Position numbers and translations under genes: made by a program
Part shown: positions 53,400 to 62,419 of the stretch, piece after piece
Layout: each line of letters begins with the position of its first letter
Numbering within the stretch: the first letter of the stretch is position 1
Notes under the pieces: model-generated
The model's database searches: none
What the model was told of the DNA's origin: nothing
The model's input: the letters and a program-made list of their open reading frames with translations, nothing else
DNA from: Marinobacter salinus
GTDB lineage: Bacteria; Pseudomonadota; Gammaproteobacteria; Pseudomonadales; Oleiphilaceae
DNA: 64,000 bases
Direction: 5' to 3'
Assembly: GCF_001854125.1 (NCBI RefSeq)
Contig: NZ_CP017715.1
Coordinates: forward strand, 4,030,001-4,094,000

Positions 53400-54173
53400 T
53401 TAGTTGGCTGAACTGTCGGCAGTTTCTTCGTCCTTGATGCCCAGCCAGCCGTAGCCGCGCTCTTCCAGTTCCAGCGCCAGCTCACGGCCACCGGATTTGA
53501 CGATCTTGCCGCCGGCCAGCACGTGCACATGATCTGGCACAATGTGGTTCAGCAGGCGCTGGTAGTGGGTCACCATTAAAATGGCGCGGTCTTCGGCGCG
53601 CAGAGCATTAACGCCGTTGGAAACGACTTGCAGGGCGTCGATATCGAGGCCCGAGTCGGTTTCATCCAGAATCGCCAGTTTCGGCTGGAGCAACAGCGCC
53701 TGCATGATTTCGTTACGCTTCTTTTCTCCACCGGAGAAGCCTTCGTTCACCCCGCGCTTAAGAAAGGCCGGGTCCAGGTCGACCTGTTTGGATACTTCCC
53801 GCGCGAGCTTCATGAATTCCGCCGCGTTCATCTCCGGCTCGCCCTTGTGCGCCCGCATGGCGTTAACCGCGGTTCGCATGAACTGCAGGTTGCTGACGCC
53901 CGGAATCTCCACCGGATACTGGAATGCCAGAAAGATGCCTTCACGTGCGCGTTCTTCCGTTTCCAGATCCAGCAGGTTTTCGCCGTTCAGCGTGATCTCG
54001 CCGTCAGTGACTTCAAATGCTTCGTTGCCTGCCAGCACCTGGGACAAAGTACTCTTGCCCGAGCCGTTCGGGCCCATGATGGCGTGAACTTCCCCGGCCT
54101 TGATCTCCAGGTTGATGCCCTTGAGGATTTCTTTGCCATCAACCGATGCGTGCAGATTCTTGATGCTCAGCAT
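53400..54173 (-). CDS. sufC: Fe-S assembly ATPase SufC
   Basis: A 257-residue soluble ABC ATPase of the SufBC2D scaffold. Walker A is GPNGSGKST, the signature region reads GFSGGEKKRNEIMQALLLQ, Walker B is AILDETDSGLDIDAL, and the switch His is in VTHYQRLL. No membrane partner, as expected. Confidence 0.96.
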   Translation of the reverse strand: MLSIKNLHASVDGKEILKGINLEIKAGEVHAIMGPNGSGKSTLSQVLAGNEAFEVTDGEITLNGENLLDLETEERAREGIFLAFQYPVEIPGVSNLQFMRTAVNAMRAHKGEPEMNAAEFMKLAREVSKQVDLDPAFLKRGVNEGFSGGEKKRNEIMQALLLQPKLAILDETDSGLDIDALQVVSNGVNALRAEDRAILMVTHYQRLLNHIVPDHVHVLAGGKIVKSGGRELALELEERGYGWLGIKDEETADSSAN

Positions 54174-54239
54174 TTGTGGGATTCTCTCTTCGTTAATCTG
54201 TATGAATTCGTTTGTCAGTGTCCGGGGCTGGCACTGCTG

Positions 54240-55688
54240 TTAGCCAACAGAACCTTCGAGGCTTACCTCGAGCAGCTTGCCCGCTTCCACTGCGAACTCC
54301 ATCGGGAGTTCCTTGAACACCTCTTTGCAGAAACCGTTTACGATCATGGACACGGCCTGCTCCGGCTCAATACCACGCTGGCGGCAGAGGAACATTTGCT
54401 CGTCACTAACCTTGGAGGTGGTGGCCTCGTGCTCCACGATGGCAGACTTGTTCTTGCTTTCAATGTACGGGAAGGTGTGCGCGCCGCAACGATCACCAAT
54501 GAGCAGCGAGTCACACTGGGTAAAGTTGCGCGCACCCTCTGCTCCGGGGCCAAACTTGACCAGCCCCCGGTAGGCGTTGGAGCTTTTGCCGGCAGAGATG
54601 CCTTTGGAGATGATGGTACTGGAGGTATTCTTGCCCAGATGGATCATCTTTGTACCGGTATCCGCCTGCTGGTAGTTATTGGTCAGCGCGACTGAATAGA
54701 ACTCACCAACACTGTTTTCGCCCCGCAGGACGCAGCTCGGGTATTTCCAGGTTACAGCAGAACCGGTCTCGACCTGGGTCCAGGAAATTTTTGAATTCTT
54801 GCCGATGCAGGCGCCGCGCTTGGTGACAAAGTTGAAAATGCCGCCTTTGCCTTCTTCGTCGCCCGGATACCAGTTCTGGACGGTCGAATATTTGATCTGG
54901 GCGTCATCCAGCGCCACCAGCTCAACCACAGCCGCGTGTAACTGGTTCTCGTCACGCATGGGTGCGGTGCAGCCTTCGAGGTAACTCACGTAGCTGCTGT
55001 CTTCGGCAATGATCAGGGTGCGCTCAAACTGGCCGGTATTGGCCGCGTTGATGCGGAAATAGGTGGACAGTTCCATGGGGCAGCGCACGCCTTTCGGCAC
55101 ATACACAAAGGTGCCGTCGGAGAAGACCGCTGAGTTCAGGCCGGCAAAGAAATTGTCGCCCGCAGGAACCACCGAGCCCAGGTATTTTTTGACCAGTTCG
55201 GGGTAGTCCTGGATTGCTTCCGAGATGGAGCAGAAGATTACACCGGCCTTGGCCAGCGGTTCCTTGAAGGTGGTTGCGACGGAAACGGAATCGAACACCG
55301 CATCCACCGCTACGCCGGCAAGTTTCTCGCGCTCGTGCAGGGGAATGCCCAGCTTTTCGTATGTCCTGAGCAGCTCGGGATCGACTTCATCCAGGCTCTG
55401 GGGCATGTCTTCCCTGCGCTTGGGCGCGGAATAGTATGAAATCGAGTTGTAGTCGACTTTGGGGTAGCCAACATGCGCCCAGTCTGGCTCCTCCATTTCG
55501 AGCCAGCGACGATAGGCTTTCAGGCGCCACTCCAGCATCCATTCCGGTTCTTTCTTGATCCCGGAAAGGCGGGCGATTACGTCTTCATTCAGGCCGGGCT
55601 CAAACGTGTCGGATTCAATGTCGGTTATGAAACCGTGTTCGTATTCCCGTTTGATCAGCTCGTTCACCTCTTTGTCGGTGGTCGCCAT
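54240..55688 (-). CDS. sufB: Fe-S scaffold protein SufB
   Basis: A 482-residue scaffold on which clusters are built. The start MATTDKEVNELIKREYEHGF at 55688 fits the family; further upstream codons give an unusual extension. Family blocks: VFVPKGVRCPMELSTYFRIN-like segment (here VYVPKGVRCPMELSTYFR), EGCTAP, GKNSKISWTQVETGSAVTWK and HEATTSKVSDEQMFLCRQRG. First gene of the operon, behind a promoter with an IscR-type site. Confidence 0.95.
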   Translation of the reverse strand: MATTDKEVNELIKREYEHGFITDIESDTFEPGLNEDVIARLSGIKKEPEWMLEWRLKAYRRWLEMEEPDWAHVGYPKVDYNSISYYSAPKRREDMPQSLDEVDPELLRTYEKLGIPLHEREKLAGVAVDAVFDSVSVATTFKEPLAKAGVIFCSISEAIQDYPELVKKYLGSVVPAGDNFFAGLNSAVFSDGTFVYVPKGVRCPMELSTYFRINAANTGQFERTLIIAEDSSYVSYLEGCTAPMRDENQLHAAVVELVALDDAQIKYSTVQNWYPGDEEGKGGIFNFVTKRGACIGKNSKISWTQVETGSAVTWKYPSCVLRGENSVGEFYSVALTNNYQQADTGTKMIHLGKNTSSTIISKGISAGKSSNAYRGLVKFGPGAEGARNFTQCDSLLIGDRCGAHTFPYIESKNKSAIVEHEATTSKVSDEQMFLCRQRGIEPEQAVSMIVNGFCKEVFKELPMEFAVEAGKLLEVSLEGSVG

Positions 55689-55906
55689 GATCGTCGCTCC
55701 GTATTCTCTCATCACGGGCCGTTTGGCCCTTGGTGTGCCGACGGCCAGGGTTATCTGGCCGTCGGGCGTATGTCATCAGTTTGGGTGTTGCAGTGGTCGC
55801 TCACCTGATGGATACGCCCTGCAATCGGTTTTTGGATGACGGATATCGTGGGCTTGCGTTGTTTATAAACAAGAAAGCAGGCCCGTTCCGTTGCTTCTGG
55901 CGAGCT

Positions 55907-55939
55907 ATTGTACAATACCATAGTAAAATAGTCAGGTAT
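55907..55939 (-). promoter_or_regulatory. suf promoter overlapped by an IscR type 1-like site
   Basis: On the minus strand CTGACT (55930-55935) and TACAAT (55907-55912) are 17 bases apart. A 25-base element at 55915-55939 covers the -35 and spacer: its left half ATACCTGACTA matches the IscR type 1 consensus fully, and the right half TACTATGGTAT matches partly. An Rrf2/IscR-type repressor would therefore switch off suf when Fe-S supply is adequate. No iscR gene is in the window; the ~290 bases upstream of sufB hold no other gene. Confidence 0.72.
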
Positions 55940-56006
55940 TAAATTGTGCGTGCCCTGATTATACAGTAATCAGGGCACCGGGCACCAAGGGAAGGGGTGT
56001 GACGAG

Positions 56007-57326
56007 TCAGGTCTCTGGTTGAAAGACCCTGGTCAGGTAGCTGTTGTCCAGGCTCTCGGGCGTGCCCGCGGGGCGTGGAATGCGAACGGTGTAGCCACTG
56101 CCTGGTGCATAGTCCATTTTGCCCCCGTTGATGCTCTCCATGGTGCTTGTGCAAAACCGGAGGTTGCCCGACGGATTAATCAGCTCCAGCTGATCGCCGG
56201 TCGCAAATTTGTTTTTCACCTCAATGGTCAGCCACTTGCCATCATCGTTGATAATGGCGCCGACGACCTGTTGGCTTCCCGGATAGGAGGAACCTTGTTC
56301 ATAGTTCTGGTACTCCTGGGGCAGGTGGCGGCGCAGGAAGCCTTCGGTGTAGCCCCGGTTCGAAAGGGCTTCGAGTTCGTCCATCAGGCTCATGTCGAAG
56401 GGTTTGCCGTGTAAAGCCTCATCAATAGCGCGCCGGTAAACCTGAGTAGTGCGGGCCACGTAATAGCTGCTTTTGGTCCGGCCTTCGATTTTCAGAGAAT
56501 GAATGCCCATTTTTGCCAGCTCCGCCACGTGCTGAACCGCGCGGAGGTCTTTGGAGTTCATGATGTACGTGCCGTGTTCATCTTCGTAGGCCGGTATAAA
56601 GCCGCCAGGACGGTTGGGTTCCTCCAGCAGGATCTCGCGAGGCTCGACGTCCTGAGCGGCGTTGGTGGCGGAAGTCGCGATCAGATCGCCGGTCTGGTCC
56701 TGGCTGTGCTGCACTTCTTTGTAATTCCAGCGGCAGGCGTTCGTGCAGGCCCCCTGGTTTGCATCACGGTGGTTCATATACCCGGACAGCAGGCAACGAC
56801 CGGAATAGGCCATACACAAGGCGCCATGCACGAAGACTTCCAGTTCCATCGCCGGCACTCGGTCCCGGATTTCCCGAATTTCGTCGAGCGCCAGCTCCCG
56901 GGAAAGAATGACGCGGCTGATGCCTTGCCTTCTCCAGAATTCCACAGTCGCCCAGTTAACGGCGTTTGCCTGAACAGAAAGGTGAATGGGCTGATCCGGC
57001 CATTTTTCGCGAACCAGCATGATCAGGCCAGGGTCTGACATGATCAGGGCATCCGGTTTCAGCTCCAGAACCGGCTCCAGATCTTTCAGGTAGGTGCGCA
57101 CCTTGCTGTTGTGAGGTGCTATGTTTGATACAAGGTAGAACTGTTTTCCCAACTGGTGGGCTCGTTCAATTCCCGCGCCCAGGGCTGCAACGTTCTTGAA
57201 ACTGTTGTTCCTTACTCTCAGAGAGTAGCGGGGCTGACCGGCGTAGACAGCATCCGCGCCATAGGCGAAAGCCGTTTCAAGGTGTTCGGGGGTGCCTGCG
57301 GGGGCGAGCAGTTCCGGGGTTTTCAT
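56007..57326 (-). CDS. trhP: U32 family protein TrhP/YegQ (tRNA hydroxylation)
   Basis: A 439-residue U32 peptidase-like protein. The N-terminus ELLAPAGTPEHLETAFAYGA, the four-cysteine region around MAYSGRCLLSGYMNHRDANQ followed by GACTNACRW, and a C-terminal beta-barrel domain are all typical. In E. coli TrhP (YegQ) is needed for 5-hydroxyuridine at tRNA wobble position 34, using prephenate; it probably does the same here. Confidence 0.9.
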   Translation of the reverse strand: MKTPELLAPAGTPEHLETAFAYGADAVYAGQPRYSLRVRNNSFKNVAALGAGIERAHQLGKQFYLVSNIAPHNSKVRTYLKDLEPVLELKPDALIMSDPGLIMLVREKWPDQPIHLSVQANAVNWATVEFWRRQGISRVILSRELALDEIREIRDRVPAMELEVFVHGALCMAYSGRCLLSGYMNHRDANQGACTNACRWNYKEVQHSQDQTGDLIATSATNAAQDVEPREILLEEPNRPGGFIPAYEDEHGTYIMNSKDLRAVQHVAELAKMGIHSLKIEGRTKSSYYVARTTQVYRRAIDEALHGKPFDMSLMDELEALSNRGYTEGFLRRHLPQEYQNYEQGSSYPGSQQVVGAIINDDGKWLTIEVKNKFATGDQLELINPSGNLRFCTSTMESINGGKMDYAPGSGYTVRIPRPAGTPESLDNSYLTRVFQPET

Positions 57327-57522
57327 GTCGGCTCCAGGAAGGTTTGTACTGCTTTTGATTGCGGATACAGGTCCGCCGTATCGAAAAGGTGGGCATTTTG
57401 CCGGAATTTGGCGGGCTTTCCCTTGATCCTGCGCAAGGGTATTATTGATTGTTTTCAGCTAACACGTGTACGCTGTTTGCGTGACTTGTTGGGTCGAGAA
57501 AGAGCATCAGGAGGAGTTTGGT

Positions 57523-57879
57523 ATGGCATCAGAGCCTCTGAGGCCGGAGGTGGCTCGTGTTTCGCTGAGTGCGCGCGTGAGTTCGCTGATCAGTGTTCAG
57601 CTGGCACGGGGTAAGGTAGGCGTGGAGGTTGTGGCATCACAACTGCACATGAGCCGTTACACCCTGCACAAGAAACTGAGGCGGGAGGGTTTGACCTTTG
57701 CCCGCCTTTTAGAAGATGTCCGGCGTAAGCAGGCACTGACTTACATGCAGGATAAGACCAAGCCGCTGGTGGAGATTGCCGAGCAGCTTGGGTTCTCGGA
57801 GCTGAGCGCGTTCAGCCGGGCTTTCAAGCGCTGGATGGGCACTTCTCCGGCTGAGTACCGCTCGATCAGGTTTTCTTGA
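57523..57879 (+). CDS. Stand-alone AraC-type DNA-binding domain protein
   Basis: A 118-residue protein that is almost only an AraC/XylS double helix-turn-helix (VEVVASQLHMSRYTLHKKLR near residue 45; VEIAEQLGFSELSAFSRAFK near 85; then GTSPAEYR). A strong ribosome site (AGGAGGAG) supports the ATG at 57523, and there is no room upstream for a sensor domain, so it looks like a genuine short regulator rather than a 3' fragment. It overlaps the end of fabB by 14 bases, convergently. Target genes unknown. Confidence 0.8.
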   Translation: MASEPLRPEVARVSLSARVSSLISVQLARGKVGVEVVASQLHMSRYTLHKKLRREGLTFARLLEDVRRKQALTYMQDKTKPLVEIAEQLGFSELSAFSRAFKRWMGTSPAEYRSIRFS

Positions 57880-59077
57880 AGACCAGTGTGGCGTTGGTTC
57901 CACCAAAGCCGAAGCTGTTGCTCATAACCAGGTCCAGGCTCTGGTTGTCCATGCGCTCGCGTACGATCGGGTAACCCTCGGCCTCTTCGTCCAGTGTCTG
58001 GATGTTGGCTGACGGAGCAATAAAACCTTCCCGTTGCATGATGAGACTATAGATGGCTTCGTGCACGCCAGCGGCACCCAGGGCATGTCCACACAGAGGC
58101 TTCGTTGAACTCAGTGGCGGAATGTTATCCCCGAAGGTTTGTTTCAGTGCCTTCAGCTCAGTTACATCCCCGGCCGGTGTGCTGGTGCCGTGGGTATTGA
58201 TGTAGCTGATTTCGCCTTTGACGTTTTTCATGGCCTGCTGCATGCAGCGGACCGCGCCTTCACCGCTGGGAGCCACCATATCGGCCCCGTCGGACGTGGC
58301 ACCGAAGCCGACCAGCTCCCCGAGAATGGTGGCGCCCCGTGCTTCCGCATGCTCCAGGGCTTCCAGAACCAGAGTTCCCCCACCACCGGAAATAACAAAA
58401 CCATCACGGGAACCGTCATAGGTGCGGGATGCAGTTTCGGGCGTATCGTTATATTTGGTGGACAGGGCACCCATGGCGTCGAACAGAAGGCTCAGTGTCC
58501 AGTGGATGTCCTCGCCGCCGCCGGCAAGCATAATGTCCTGACGGCCGAGAGCGATCAGGTCTGCAGCGTGGCCGATGGCGTGGGCGCTGGTGGCGCAGGC
58601 CGATGTGATTCCGTAGTTCACGCCGGTAATGCCAAAGGCGGTTGCGATGGATGCATTGATCGCGCTGCCCATTGTGCGAGGCACCCGGTAAGGGCCTACC
58701 CGGCGAATGCCTTTGGCGCGGTGAGTATCAATGGCGTCCAGTAGCTCAACTGTCGATGCGCCGCCCGTGCCAAAAATGGCGCCGGTGGAGTTCGCCCGAA
58801 TGTGCTCATCCGTGAGCCCGGATTGCTCAATGGCTTCACGGGTGGCCAGGTAAGTGTAACCAGAGGCCGGGCACATAAACCGGAAGAGTTTTCGGTCAAT
58901 CAGCTCCTGAAGGTTCAGGTTTATCTGGCCACAGACATGACTGCGCAGGCCATTGTCCCGAGCCTCTTCACTGAAGCCAATGCCGGGCCTGGATTCCCTG
59001 AGGGACTGAGTGACTTCCTTCTGGTTGGTACCAAGGCTGGAAACAATGCCCATACCGGTGATTACAACACGACGCAT
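57866..59077 (-). CDS. fabB: 3-oxoacyl-ACP synthase I (KAS I)
   Basis: A 403-residue condensing enzyme for fatty-acid elongation, needed for unsaturated fatty acids. Catalytic Cys lies in SACATSAHAIGHA and the two His in NTHGTSTPAGD and LCGHALGAAGVHEA. It starts RRVVITGMGIVSSLGTNQKE. It follows fabA by 11 bases in the usual fabA-fabB operon. Confidence 0.96.
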   Translation of the reverse strand: MRRVVITGMGIVSSLGTNQKEVTQSLRESRPGIGFSEEARDNGLRSHVCGQINLNLQELIDRKLFRFMCPASGYTYLATREAIEQSGLTDEHIRANSTGAIFGTGGASTVELLDAIDTHRAKGIRRVGPYRVPRTMGSAINASIATAFGITGVNYGITSACATSAHAIGHAADLIALGRQDIMLAGGGEDIHWTLSLLFDAMGALSTKYNDTPETASRTYDGSRDGFVISGGGGTLVLEALEHAEARGATILGELVGFGATSDGADMVAPSGEGAVRCMQQAMKNVKGEISYINTHGTSTPAGDVTELKALKQTFGDNIPPLSSTKPLCGHALGAAGVHEAIYSLIMQREGFIAPSANIQTLDEEAEGYPIVRERMDNQSLDLVMSNSFGFGGTNATLVFKKT

Positions 59078-59088
59078 CTTGTTAACTC

Positions 59089-59598
59089 CTAAAAATCATC
59101 GGTGGAGGTGAACATGCCAACCCGGAGGTCTTTGGCAGTGTAGATTTCCCGGCCGTCCACTTCCATCCGGCCATCAGCAATTGCCATAGTCAGCTTGCGC
59201 CTGATCACGCGCTTGAGGTCCAGGCGATAGGTCACCTTCTTGGCGGTGGGCAGCACCTGGCCGGTAAATTTCACTTCACCGGAACCCAGCGCGCGTCCCT
59301 TGCCTTCTCCGCCCCCCCAGGCGAGAAAGAAACCCACCAGTTGCCACATGGCGTCCAGTCCCAGGCAGCCGGGCATAACGGGATCATCAACAAAGTGCAC
59401 CTTGAAAAACCAGAGGTCCGGGTTGATGTCGAGTTCGGCCACGATACTGCCCTTGCCAAACAGACCGTCGTCATCAGCTATATGAATGACGCGGTCGAAC
59501 ATCAGCATCTCATCAATGGGCAGACGCATGGAGCCAGGGAAGAGCGTGCCATGGCCACATTTGATCAGGTCTTCTTTATCAAAATGATCCGGGTTCAT
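59089..59598 (-). CDS. fabA: 3-hydroxydecanoyl-ACP dehydratase/isomerase
   Basis: A 169-residue dehydratase that also isomerises trans-2- to cis-3-decenoyl-ACP, starting unsaturated fatty-acid synthesis. Active-site His is in FKVHFVDDPVMPGCLGLDAM and the Asp is in the same helix. The ATG at 59598 (NPDHFDKEDLIKCGHGTLFP) fits the family length of ~171; in-frame codons upstream give a poor extension. Confidence 0.96.
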   Translation of the reverse strand: MNPDHFDKEDLIKCGHGTLFPGSMRLPIDEMLMFDRVIHIADDDGLFGKGSIVAELDINPDLWFFKVHFVDDPVMPGCLGLDAMWQLVGFFLAWGGGEGKGRALGSGEVKFTGQVLPTAKKVTYRLDLKRVIRRKLTMAIADGRMEVDGREIYTAKDLRVGMFTSTDDF

Positions 59599-59761
59599 AG
59601 TGCCAGTATCTCTGTTACAAAATGATTTCCTCATACTTTAGCGCGTATTTGGCAATGATCTATTGACCTTTAGTGGATGATTGTCGGTTTTTTGCCGGGA
59701 TGAGGGGGGCGGCCATCAAAGATCTGCCGGGGAGAGGGTGGCGCTGGAGGGTATCAGCAAC

Positions 59762-60946
59762 TCATCCCTCGCGGCCGTCCGGGCGTGGACTGGTCAGTAC
59801 CCGGGTGTAGCGGAACAGGAACATACTGAACGCGAACAACCAGAGCAGCGCGCTGGCGCCGATGCCCGGATTCCAGCCGACCACCCCGAAGGCTGTCAGG
59901 ACCCGGATAAGTGCAGCCAGATGAATCGCGAAAAATGCGGTCACCATACCTTTGGGCAGAACCAGTGGCCGACCCGTGTGGCCGAGGGAAACCCGGGCGA
60001 TAACACCGAGAATCAGGCATGCCACTGCGCCCGTGCCGGCGGCGTGGCTCCAGGCGTTGGATGGCCAGCCGGCAAGCAATGTGCCGGCCAGCAGGAACAG
60101 TGCCACAGGCACCCAGAGGATAGACAGGTGCAGAACCCAGAGTAGTGGGTCTCTGCGAACCAGCCAGCCTTTCCAGCCGGCCAGTCGCACCAGCATCAGG
60201 GTGCCTGCAACAGCAGCCAATACGCCGGTCACGGTTTGCCCGCCCGTGATCAGTGAGACCATAAGCACAATCAGGCTGAACAAGGTGGCCATATCCAGTG
60301 CTGGAATGGTTTTCACGGTGGTGCTGTCCAACCCTCGCTGACGAAGCCAGCCGGTGGTGAAGGCGGGAGTGATACGCCCGCCAATGATGCTGATAAGCGC
60401 CATGGCCATGACCAGGGCGCCGTAACTGAAGGTCATGTCCAGCCGGGTTACGAATCCTATCTGCAGAAGCCAGAGCAGCCCTAGAACCAGAAGGATCAGC
60501 AGCTGCCGCTTCTGACGGGCATGCCAGATCCGCCAGCCGGCATCGAGCATGACCAGTGGCAGAAAGGCCAGGTTCACGGCATGCACCAGCCAGTCCGGGA
60601 CGCCGGCACCGAAGGCAAGCAAAAGACGGCCAGCCAGCCAGACTCCCCAGAGCAGTACCAGGCGCAATCCGTGGGTGCGCTCCGTCTGGGTCCAGACACA
60701 GACGGCGGTTAGCAGGAAACCGGCGATGGCGGCCGACAGGAAACCGAACAGCATCTCATGTTGGTGCCAGAACAGGCCCGGCAAGGCCAGGGGCAGGTTG
60801 ATAATACCATTAACCTGCATGACCCAGAGGGGAATGGCGAGCAGTGCCAGTACCGTCATGGACAGGAAGAAAATCCGGAACGGGTAGCTGAACAGCTGGC
60901 TGATGCTGGCGGCATCGGTTTGACGGGTTTTTGGGGTCGCCTGCAT
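59762..60946 (-). CDS. nnrS: NnrS-family heme/copper membrane protein
   Basis: A 394-residue inner-membrane protein with about 12 helices. Family motifs: FRIFFLSMTVLALLAIPLWV, WHQHEMLFGFLSAAIAGFLL, GGRITPAFTTGWL and HAAGTGAVACLILGVIARVS. NnrS occurs with denitrification genes and protects against nitric-oxide stress. A palindrome lies in the shared promoter with the divergent sirB2-like gene. Confidence 0.9.
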   Translation of the reverse strand: MQATPKTRQTDAASISQLFSYPFRIFFLSMTVLALLAIPLWVMQVNGIINLPLALPGLFWHQHEMLFGFLSAAIAGFLLTAVCVWTQTERTHGLRLVLLWGVWLAGRLLLAFGAGVPDWLVHAVNLAFLPLVMLDAGWRIWHARQKRQLLILLVLGLLWLLQIGFVTRLDMTFSYGALVMAMALISIIGGRITPAFTTGWLRQRGLDSTTVKTIPALDMATLFSLIVLMVSLITGGQTVTGVLAAVAGTLMLVRLAGWKGWLVRRDPLLWVLHLSILWVPVALFLLAGTLLAGWPSNAWSHAAGTGAVACLILGVIARVSLGHTGRPLVLPKGMVTAFFAIHLAALIRVLTAFGVVGWNPGIGASALLWLFAFSMFLFRYTRVLTSPRPDGREG

Positions 60947-60962
60947 GATTGCCTCCGCTAAT

Positions 60963-60990
60963 ACATATAAGTGCTATACATGTTATATGT
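60963..60990. promoter_or_regulatory. Palindrome in the nnrS/sirB2 divergent promoter
   Basis: ACATATAA and TTATATGT are perfect 8-base inverted arms separated by 12 bases, 17 bases upstream of the nnrS start. ATACAT also occurs twice in direct orientation within it. It is a likely operator, perhaps for a nitric-oxide- or redox-responsive regulator, but it matches no consensus exactly. Confidence 0.45.
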
Positions 60991-61072
60991 GAGGCGTCAG
61001 AAAGAACATACCCGGTAGGGGGTATTTCTGCGTACAATTCCTCTATCATTTTGATTCACAAAAGGATGATTT

Positions 61073-61450
61073 ATGAGTGGTTACCTGATTCTGAAAAGTA
61101 TCCATATGACCGCAGCCTACCTCACGGTAGTGCTGTTTGCCTTGCGTCTGTTGCTGGATGGGGTTGGTAAGCCTGACTGGCGGAAAACGCCGCTGCGCTG
61201 GATTCCTCACGCGAACGACACCATCCTGCTGGTGGCGGCCATCAGCCTGTTGTTTGTAACGCCCTGGATGCCGTTTGTGCACGGCTGGCTGACAGCCAAG
61301 ATCTTTCTGCTGATTGGTTACATTATCGCCGGTCTGTTTGCGCTGAAAACAACGCTCGGAACCCCGGCGCGGGTGGCAGCGGCTGTAATTGCACTGGTAC
61401 AGATCACAGCCATTTTCCATCTGGCAGTCAATAAGCCGGTCTTCTGGTAA
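61073..61450 (+). CDS. SirB2-family membrane protein
   Basis: A 125-residue integral membrane protein with four helices (YLILKSIHMTAAYLTVVLFA; ANDTILLVAAISLLFVTPWM; IFLLIGYIIAGLFALKTTLG; RVAAAVIALVQITAIFHLAV). Fits the SirB family, whose function is not established. AAAGGAT precedes the ATG. Shares a divergent promoter with nnrS. Confidence 0.85.
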   Translation: MSGYLILKSIHMTAAYLTVVLFALRLLLDGVGKPDWRKTPLRWIPHANDTILLVAAISLLFVTPWMPFVHGWLTAKIFLLIGYIIAGLFALKTTLGTPARVAAAVIALVQITAIFHLAVNKPVFW

Positions 61451-61466
61451 ACGCTTATTTCTGTCG

Positions 61467-62294
61467 CTATTCCCGGTCCCTGCCAGCAACCTGCCTCGTC
61501 AGCTCCTCCAGCTGTTGCTGTACACCCTGGAGCTGGCGGGTAATCTCGTCCCGCTCGTCGTGGGCCTTCTGCGCCTCCTTGGCGTTCTGTTCTTCGCTCA
61601 TGACCTCAAGAATTGCGCCGATCATCATGTTCAGGAACACGAAAGCAGTCAGGAAGATGAATGTCAGGTAGTAAATCCAGCTGAGCGGGTATTGCTCCAT
61701 GGTGGCATACATGACGTCCGTCCAGTCTTCAAAGGTGGCTACCCGGAACAGCGTGAGCATGGCAATGGCGACATCGCCCCATAGCTTGTCATCGACGCTG
61801 GCGAAGAACATCGAGCCCATGGCCGCGTAGATATAGAAAATAATGAACATCAGCAGAGCGATGTAGCCCATGCGCGGGATGGCTTTTAACAGGGAGTTGA
61901 TCAGAAAGCGCAGCTCCGGCACCACCGACACCAGACGCAACACCCGGAACACTCTCAACAGACGCCCCAGCAACACTGCTTCCGAGTTGTCGAGCGGAAT
62001 CAGGCTGCCGATGACCACCAGGGTATCGAACAGGTTCCAGCCGTCGAGGAGAAAGCGCCGTTTGACCGGGCTGGCAGAAAAGCGGAACAGAATCTCGATC
62101 AGGAAAAACACGGTGATGGCGTTGTCCATCACCGTCAGGCTCTGTTCCACCAGGACTGGCAAGTCGTAGGTCTTGGCGCCGATGGTCAGTGCGGACAGGA
62201 TGATGATGGTGATCACCAAAGTCTGAAAGATCTTGCTGGATTCGATTTGGCGCAACTGGTTGAAGCCTGAGGCAGGGTTCATTTCCGGGGACAT
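61467..62294 (-). CDS. Bacterial voltage-gated cation channel (BacNav/BacCav family)
   Basis: A 275-residue one-domain, six-helix channel that should assemble as a tetramer in the inner membrane. S4 carries Arg at 111, 114, 117 and 120 (GRLLRVFRVLRL), a working voltage sensor pattern. The selectivity filter at 187-193 is TFEDWTD, against TLESWSM in sodium-selective NavAb and TLDDWSD in the engineered calcium-selective CavAb. The C-terminal tail is a coiled coil (KEAQKAHDERDEITRQLQGV), as in the family. GGAG lies 9 bases before the ATG. Confidence 0.9.
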   Translation of the reverse strand: MSPEMNPASGFNQLRQIESSKIFQTLVITIIILSALTIGAKTYDLPVLVEQSLTVMDNAITVFFLIEILFRFSASPVKRRFLLDGWNLFDTLVVIGSLIPLDNSEAVLLGRLLRVFRVLRLVSVVPELRFLINSLLKAIPRMGYIALLMFIIFYIYAAMGSMFFASVDDKLWGDVAIAMLTLFRVATFEDWTDVMYATMEQYPLSWIYYLTFIFLTAFVFLNMMIGAILEVMSEEQNAKEAQKAHDERDEITRQLQGVQQQLEELTRQVAGRDRE

Positions 62295-62369
62295 ACGTTA
62301 ACGCTCCAGAGGTAGTCGGGCAGCAGACAGAGGCTCGCCGAGCTCCTGTGTGAACGCGGATTATACGCG

Positions 62370-62394
62370 AAAAAAAGCCCCCGAAGACGGGGGC
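62370..62394 (-). terminator. Terminator of narK
   Basis: On the minus strand GCCCCC-GTCTTC-GGGGGC is followed by seven T residues, 26 bases after the narK stop. A classical intrinsic terminator. Confidence 0.88.
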
Positions 62395-62419
62395 GGCGAG
62401 GCGAAATCAACAATTCCGG

